From Trema orientale (taxonomy: Eukaryota; Streptophyta; Magnoliopsida; Rosales; Cannabaceae): a stretch of DNA of 64,000 nucleotides. Where the stretch lies: contig JXTC01000273.1 in NCBI GenBank assembly GCA_002914845.1, positions 157,520 through 221,519 on the forward strand, given 5' to 3'. Shown in pieces: positions 57,325-64,000 of the stretch. The notes beneath the pieces were generated by a model. The model saw only the letters and a list, made by a program, of their open reading frames with translations, was not told the origin of the DNA and ran no database searches. Each line of letters begins with the position of its first letter. Position 1 is the first letter of the stretch. Made by a program: the position numbers and the translations under genes.

Positions 57325-60300
57325 ACTCGATCTCGTCGCACAATTACAATTGAGTCTTCGAAGTCGCAGCAGACCCAGCCTGGCCAACCTATAGCTGTAC
57401 AACGTAATGATAATCAAAGACCACCCCTGCCACCAACTAATGTCCTTCCTGCGAACATTGATGTTCATAATTTAAGGATTGCATTAGAAACAATGGCTGG
57501 TTGGGATGATGAACTCGTAGATGGGTATCGTCAGTCGCCATTCAACGAGGAAGTTCGAGCTGCTGCTCTTCCTGCTGGATTTAAACTTCCCACTATAAAC
57601 ATGTTTGATGGGAAAACAGATCCACAGGATCATATGGACCACTTCAACGATCTGATGGAGCTCCATCGGATTGATGATCTCGCAAGATGCAGATGTTTCA
57701 CTGTAACTCTCTCTGGAGCAGCAAAAAAGTGGTTTCGGGGACTACAACCTGGCTCGATCTCTTCTTGGCAACAACTTCAAACTGCGTTCTTAAGGCAGTT
57801 TCAGGCTGCTAAAAGTTTCAACGTCCCATTAATCAGCCTATCAAATATTCGCCAAGGTCAAGAGGAGACTCTGCGATCCTATCTCAATCGTTTCACCTCT
57901 GAGTTGGCAAAAGTCAACAACCCGCCTGAAGGAGGAGTTTTAACTCTACTGATGGCGGGAGTGCGAGCAGAAACGAAACTCTGGAAAGAATTGCTCGAAT
58001 GGGAGTGCAGAACACTCGAAAATTTTTATCGACGAGTTGGTCGACATCTGCGAGTGGAATCTTCACGAGAAAATCTTCGCAAGACGAAGGGAGGAGCGAA
58101 GGATTCAACTAAAGATGCGACCACGACCACCAACAACAATAATAAAAAGTCGAACAAGAGGAAAAAAGAGCAATCAACTGAAAGGCAGCCTGAATCGAAG
58201 AAGCAAGAAGTTCCCAGAGCTCCCATGAGATTTAACAACTATACTGAGCTGAATGCACCCATAGATCACATTTATGCGGTCACAAATCAGCAAGAACGAT
58301 ATCGTCAACCGGAACCGATTAAACGGGACAGAGTGAAACACGATCCTAACAAGTTTTGCCGATACCACAACGATATTGGACATGATACCAATAACTGCTA
58401 CGCCCTGAAAGATGAGATCGAAAGGTTGATTAAAGAAGGACGACTAAGGCAGTACACTCGGCAAAACAACGAAAGAAGAGAAGAAAACCAGCAGCGACCT
58501 CCTGAAGTACAACGGGAAGTGCGAACTATTTTCGGAGGGCCGCACATTGGTGGAGATTCGAAGAGGGCACAAGATAGGTATGCAAGAGAAGCTCGACAAC
58601 AGCCACTGACCAATGTCATGCATCTAGAGCAGCGACTACAAAAGCTTCAGCGAGTACCTGATATGGATATTACCTTCACAGAACAGAATGCAAGGAAAGT
58701 CCATTACCCGCATAATGACGCTCTAGTCATTAAGATCAATTGTGGAAGCACTCAGCTATGGCGAGTACTAGTCGACAATGGAAGTGCTGTGGATATCTTG
58801 TACTATGACGCCTTCAAGAAAATGGGATTGAGTGATGGTGATTTGAAACCCACTGTCACTCCACTCTATGGATTTACTGGAGATAGTATAATGCCTAGGG
58901 GCATGATTGAGCTAATGGTTAATGTCGGCACTTACCCACGAGTTTCGACAGTAATGACTCAATTCTTAGTTGTAGATTGCCCCTCTGTATTTAATGCTGT
59001 ACTAGGAAGACCAACTCTCAGGGAACTTCGAGCTGTCACCTCTGTTTATCATCTCGCCATGAAGTTCCCAACGCAGCACGGAGCAGGAGAAGTGCGAGGT
59101 AACCAATATGACGCGCATACATGTTATAACAATTCTTTGAAGCTCGCTTCAAAAGATACATCGCCTCGCACAATGATGGTCCAACAAAAAAGGGAAGCGT
59201 CAATCGAAGACCTCGATCCTCGAGAAATTGATGAAGAGGTCAAAACCGGACCTATTGAAGACTTGGAAGATCTGTCAATTGATGAATCTTCAAAGACCCT
59301 CAAAATCGGGATAAAGCTTCAAGAACCTGTGCGAGCTGAGATGATCGCTTTCCTACGATCGAATCTGGAAATTTTTGCATGGCAACACTCGGATATGGTA
59401 GGGATCGATCCGAATGTCATGTGCCATCGCCTCAACATCGACACGACAAAAAGACCAGTCCGACAAAAAAGAAGGGCGATGGATCCAGAACGCTATGTCG
59501 CACTAAAGGAAGAGGTGGACAAGTTACTCGAAATCGGATTTATTAGGGAATCTTTTTATCCAAACTGGCTTGCAAACCCGGTGCTGGTAAAGAAACCCAA
59601 TGGGAAGTGGAGAACTTGTATCGATTTCACCGACCTTAACAAGGCCTGCCCGAAGGATAGTTTTCCACTCCCAACAATCGATCAGCTTATACATGCGACA
59701 TCAGGGCATGAACTTCTGAGCTTCATGGACGCCTACTCTAGATACAACCAGATTCCGATGTACGAATTAGATGAAGAGCATACCTCGTTCATCACTGATC
59801 GAGATTTATATTGCTACAAGAAGATGCCTTTCGGACTAATCAACGCTGGAGCAACTTACCAGCGTCTTGTCAACATGATGTTCTCAAAACAAATTGGCAA
59901 AACGATGGAGGTTTACGTCGATGATATGCTGGTAAAATCAAAGAAAGCGGAAGATCACATCGAACATCTCGGAGAAATATTCAAAATTCTTCGAAGATAT
60001 CAGATGAAGCTGAATCCCCAGAAATGTGCGTTTGGTGTAGGATCTGGAAAATTTCTGGGATTCATGGTGAATCAGCGAGGAATCGAAGCTAATCCACAAA
60101 AGATTCAGGCATTGATCGATATGCAATCACCTCGTAAGCCGAAAGACGTGCAGAGCCTGGCAGGGAGAGTGGCCGCACTCAGTCGATTTGTGTCCAGATC
60201 CACTGACAAATGTCAACCGTTCTTCGAAGTGTTGAAAGGGTCGAAGAAATTTGAGTGGACAGAGAAGTGCGAGCAGGCGTTTCAAGAGTTGAAGAAACAT

Positions 60301-61842
60301 TTGGGCTCTCCACCACTCTTATCAAAACCAAAATCAGGGGAAAAGCTGTACTTATACCTCGCAATTTCTAAATATGCGACGAGTGCTGCACTAATTCGAG
60401 AAGAAAAAAAAGTACAGCGACCTGTTTATTATGTAAGCAGGAGGTTACTGGATGCCGAAACAAGATACCCAGAGATGGAGAAGCTGGCGTTAGCTCTAGT
60501 CATCGCATCCAGGAAACTTCGACCTTATTTTCACGCTCACTCCATTGAAGTTTTCACGAATTATCCATTAAAGCAGGTCTTACAAAAACCAGAAGCGTCA
60601 GAGCGACTACTCAAGTGGGCTGTCGAGTTGAGCCAATTCGACATTGAATTTCGACCACGTGTTGCGATCAAAGGTCAGGCCCTCGCAGATTTTATTGCAG
60701 AATTCACTTATGACGTCAATTTTTCCGACGAATTAGTCGAAAGACCTACTTTAGATCCATCAAAGTTGTGGAAATCATACGTCGATGGATCTTCAAACGA
60801 GAATGGAGCTGGTGCAGGTTTGATGCTGATTAGCCCCGAAGGTCACAGTATACATTGTGCACTTCGATTTGGATTTCCAGCATCAAATAGTGAGGCAGAG
60901 TATGAAGCATTAATCGCTGGACTCAAGCTCGCACAAGAGATGAAGGTTGAAATGATAGAAGCATACAGTGATTCCCAGCTGGTGGTTTACCAAGTAATTG
61001 GCGATTACCAAGCAAGAGGAGGAAGAATGGTGGCTTATCTACAAGAGGTACATCGACTCCTCTCAATGTTTACTGCTCACAGCATTCAACTTTTTCCCCG
61101 AGCTAAAAATACGCAAGCAGACGCTTTAGCCAAGCTTGCTTCAACGAAGGATGCAGAGTTGTTAAAAGTTGTAACAGTAGAATTCCTTGCAAAACCAAGC
61201 ATTGAAACAGAGCCTCAAGTGACCATGCCAATTCAACATAAACCTATATGGATGGATCCTATAATAAAGTACTTGCAAGACGGCGAACTTCCCGAGAATA
61301 AAGATGAAGCAAAGCGACTCCGAATGAAGGCAGCTCGCTATATTTTGTATGATGACAAACTTTATCAAAGGAGTTTTAGTTCGCCACTATTACTGTGCGT
61401 TGATGATGAAAAGGCGTACTACATTATGAAGGAAATTCATGAAGGGATATGTGGGAATCATTCTGGGGGGCAAGCACTTGCAAATAAAGCCCTGAGGCAG
61501 GGTTACTTCTGGCCCGCCATGCAGAAGGATACTATGGAGTTTGCCCGGAAATGCGATAAGTGCCAAAGATTCGCCACCATTCCTCGAATGCCTCCGGTCC
61601 CCTTAACATCGATGACTAGTCCTTGGCCATTTGCGGTTTGGGGAATAGATATCATTGGAACTCTCCCGTTGGCACAAGGAGGATTGAAATATGCGGTGGT
61701 CACAGTCGATTATTTTACCAAGTGGACGGAAGCAGAAGCTTTAAGTACGATTTCTGCGAAGAAGATGATAGATTTTGTGTACAAGTCTATAATCTGTCGT
61801 TATGATATTCCGCAAACAATAATTTCAGATAATGGAAAATAA
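57325..61842 (+). pseudogene. Tat gag-pol: capsid, protease, RT, two RNase H domains, integrase N-terminal part
   Basis: Residue numbers count from the ATG at 57493. The Gag capsid-like domain is about 30-190 (AAKKWFRGLQPGSISSW), with a zinc knuckle near 288-301 (CRYHNDIGHDTNNC). The protease site is VDNGSAVDIL near 427. RT spans about 660-860 with the catalytic YVDD at 808-811. The first RNase H, from about 950, has lost acidic residues (LYLYLAIS, FTNYPLKQ). The second, from about 1095, keeps D-E-D-D (YVDGSSNENG, SEAEYEAL, SDSQL, QADALA). Integrase has the H-H-C-C finger (HEGICGNHSGG, CDKCQ) and the first two Asp (GIDIIG, ISDNG). The frame ends at TAA 61840-61842, before the third catalytic residue. 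Confidence 0.92.
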
Positions 61843-62479
61843 TTCGACTGCGATGAATTTCGTAACTTCTGTAATAATTTGGGTATCAAAAAAAGCTTCT
61901 TTGCAGTTGTCTATCCACAAGCAAATGGTCAGGTCGAAGCTATCAACAAGATTCTTAAGCAAAACTTAAAGACAAAGCTAGAAGAACATAAAGGAGCCAG
62001 AAGTACTTCCAGAGGTATTATGGGCATATCGCACCACCCCACGCACAACTACTGGAGAGAGTCCATTCTCCTTGGCTTATGACTACGAAGCCATGATACC
62101 AGTAGAAATTGGTGCGAGCTCCTTACGACGATCCACTTACGAGCATGAGCAGAATAATGTCTTGATGAGGATTGAGCTTGATCTTTTGGAAGAAAGGCGC
62201 GAGCAGTCCCAACTACGTGTCGCATCATACCAACAGCACACTGCTCGATATTATAATTCCAAAGTAAAAAACAGAGAATTAAAGGTTGGTGATCTTGTTC
62301 TTCGATAAGTTTTGCCAAACACTAAAGAGCAAGGCGCTGGTGTATTTGGACCTTCTTGGGAAGGACCATATGTTATTGATGCCGTCATTCGATCTGGGAC
62401 TTATAAACTTGCTTGCACTGGAGGACAGAAGATCGAACACGCATAGAATGTAGAACAACTTCGTCAATATTATCAATGA
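61843..62479 (+). pseudogene. Integrase C-terminal remnant of the Tat element, broken
   Basis: The frame continues after the stop with the region holding the third integrase acidic residue (NGQVEAINKILKQNLK). A small deletion near 61,995-62,005 then shifts the frame by comparison with the lineage pattern. The following frame gives YDYEAMIPVEIG, ARYYNSKVKNRELKVGDLVL and further chromodomain-less C-terminal sequence. It is cut by TAA at 62306-62308 and TAG at 62444-62446. The expected end is TGA at 62477-62479. Confidence 0.8.
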
Positions 62480-63202
62480 ATCTTCATTTTATCAATGTTA
62501 CAAGAATTCTTCAATAAAGTTTTTTCGTCTCAATCTTTATGGTGCTTTGGTAATTTTTTGCGCGTCTATTATAGTTTTATGGTAGTCCTCGAACATCATA
62601 AAACTCGGGGGGCAGTAGGATCAGATCGTCATCTCCTACTTGTCATCTCCTACTCGCTTCCTAAGGAACTATGCAAAACGTTCATTTAGAGGGGTTGGAA
62701 TTTTGGATCACCTTTCTAAAAATTCTTAAAATCTTAGGATTTTCTCCTCGCTTCATACCATAGCATGTCCTATTACGCAATTTCCCTCCCCGAACAGAAA
62801 GTAACTAAGCATAATGTTCATTGTTCGACGTGATATATTGCTACACTCTTTTAACGTGGAACTTTTGAAAAATAGTAGAGTTTGCATCACTCGTATTATT
62901 ATTTTTCTAAAGCGACCTAACCCATCCTACTACTTGAACCACGGTTTAAGTTATTGGATTCAAATCGCAATAGCGTACCGATCAGTTCCTAGTGATTGAC
63001 TACTTGGTTAAATTATGCATATTTATATTATTATGCGATGTAACATTTGTTTATTTTGCAGGAATAAAAATTCGACGAATAAATCTTCAATTAAGAACTT
63101 CTATAAAATTAAAAGTTGCACTCATGTGCGAAAAATATATTGTATATATTACAAAGTCAAAACAGGACATGCCCGCAATTGTCTAAATTACATAAGGATT
63201 AA
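62480..63202. other. Spacer between pol and the antisense ORF
   Basis: No ORF here looks real. A G run (cggggggcag) near 62,607 follows pol, a feature I associate with Tat elements. The rest is AT-rich and unassigned. No polypurine tract next to an LTR can be identified because the 3' LTR is outside the window. Confidence 0.5.
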
Positions 63203-64000
63203 CTATTTGGCAGAAGTGCTCGCTCCCGTTTCCGCTGCTTTCTCCACAGCTTCTGCCTCTTTCCAGCTGTTGACAAGTTCGACGACGTCCTCGCCAAGAA
63301 TAGAGAAGTCGAACTCCGGATGCTCGCAGTAAATATTGTAGATGATCGTCGAAGAGGCAATGTCGCTGGCTTTTTCCTCGATCTCCTTGACTTCAGTTGC
63401 TTTGAAGTCCTCTATTGCCTTGCGACCTGCTTCTTCGGCTGCCTTCTTTAAAGCCTCCGGATGTTCGGTGATAGTCTTTTCGAGAGTCTTGATTTCTTCT
63501 TCGAGCTTCTCCTTCTCGAGCTTTTCCTTCTCCAAATCCTCTTGCAGCTGCTTCTTTTCTGACTCGAAGGAGTTCTTCTCCTCCTCATGAGTTTTCTTTA
63601 GATCCTCGAGCTCTTGGAAAACCTTCACAACTTTTTCCCCTTGATCTATGCTCTCGAGGACTGGATCGTACATTAGGACGGCAGCTGCAGCAGTCTGAGG
63701 TATAAATATATTAGTGCGAGAAAATCATCGAGGAATTCAAATGAAGAGAGAGAAGCTTACATTGGCAAGCATCCTCATAGTGGCGTTGAATGTGACTCTC
63801 GGCGACCTTTTCTTCATCTTCTCCCAAGCTTCTTCTGAAGTGAAGCGATCAATGAAGGCCGCACTCATACAAGCCTTCTCTGGCAATTTACGAAGAAGTG
63901 CGAAGACTTCTTCGTCTTTGTTCGATTGGCTTGCTTCTGCAGTAGCCGGCTCTTGGGAAGGCTCTGGCTGACTTGTAGGTTCAGCTGGCTGAGGAGGAGG
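63203..64000 (-). CDS. Spliced antisense ORF of the Tat element, coiled-coil protein (5' end outside window)
   Basis: Two exons are visible: from the window edge down to 63761, and 63694 down to 63203. They are joined by a 66-bp GT-AG intron (63760-63695; gtaagcttc...cctcag) in phase 0. The first exon begins inside a Pro/Gln/Glu/Ala-rich stretch and ends SPRVTFNATMRMLAN. The second continues TAAAAVLMYDPVLESIDQGE and has a long Glu/Lys heptad-type coiled coil (about 75 residues). It then has an acidic C-terminal part with FDFSILGEDVVELVNSWKEA. It lies opposite to gag-pol and between pol and the expected 3' LTR. Extra antisense ORFs are known in plant Tat elements; their role is unknown. A captured host gene is the alternative. 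I see no stop in the visible reading frame. Confidence 0.65.

Larger units (their letters stand above)
56077..64000 (+). mobile_element. Ty3/gypsy LTR retrotransposon, Tat lineage, incomplete at window edge
   Basis: Order seen: 5' LTR, primer-binding site, gag with a CX2HX4-type knuckle, protease, reverse transcriptase, RNase H, a second RNase H, integrase, then a long spacer with an antisense ORF. A second RNase H between the first and integrase marks the Tat group (Ogre/Retand-like) in plants. The 3' LTR is not in the window. Pol is inactivated by several mutations, so this copy is not autonomous. Confidence 0.92.

Noticed and set aside
63342..63590. Ser/Phe-rich plus-strand frame opposite the coiled-coil ORF
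   Set aside because: It is the complement of Glu/Lys codons in the antisense ORF and shows the expected Ser/Phe/Leu bias.

Overview
The window is nuclear DNA from a flowering plant. The intergenic DNA is AT-rich and full of transposon relics. The genes have GT-AG introns and plant-type products: a SnRK1 gamma subunit, a plant EXO70 paralogue and an F-box/MYND protein. The sequence alone does not identify the species. The strongly GC-rich 5' halves of the F-box/MYND and EXO70 coding regions are notable against the AT-rich surroundings.

There are five host genes. (1) An F-box/Sel1/MYND-finger protein on the minus strand, three exons, 11150-12418. (2) UBA5, the E1-like activating enzyme for UFM1, on the plus strand, 14 exons, 27292-32095. 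(3) An intronless EXO70 exocyst subunit on the plus strand, 37535-39496. (4) The SnRK1 regulatory gamma subunit of KING1 type on the minus strand, six exons, 42333-44965. (5) A small SAP-domain protein on the plus strand, six exons, 49982-53326. I rebuilt the exons by hand; every one of the four spliced models keeps frame and has GT-AG junctions. The five genes act in unrelated processes (ubiquitin ligation, UFMylation, exocytosis, energy signalling, nucleic-acid binding) and do not form a cluster.

The rest is repeats. 1-11,100 holds foldback and MITE remnants and an exact 162-bp tandem duplication. 12,960-18,115 is a decayed tandem array of about eight units of 260-290 bp. Three DNA transposons have inserted into it with readable target-site duplications: a 1,024-bp and a 550-bp Mutator-like element (9-bp duplications) and a 698-bp PIF/Harbinger-like element (TAA). 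18,120-27,200 and 32,100-37,100 are gene-poor with scattered foldback elements. 45,500-49,000 contains a foldback element, a tRNA-derived SINE-like sequence and a probable Helitron 3' end lying against an assembly gap (49020-49585).

The right end (about 56,077 to the window edge) is a Ty3/gypsy retrotransposon of the Tat lineage. It has a 5' LTR, primer-binding site, gag-pol with a second RNase H, and integrase. Pol is broken by four in-frame stops and one frameshift. Downstream of pol, on the opposite strand, lies a spliced coiled-coil ORF that runs off the window. This antisense ORF, the nested tandem array, and a stop-free 90-nt intron in the F-box gene that would encode a hydrophobic insert are the observations most worth following up.
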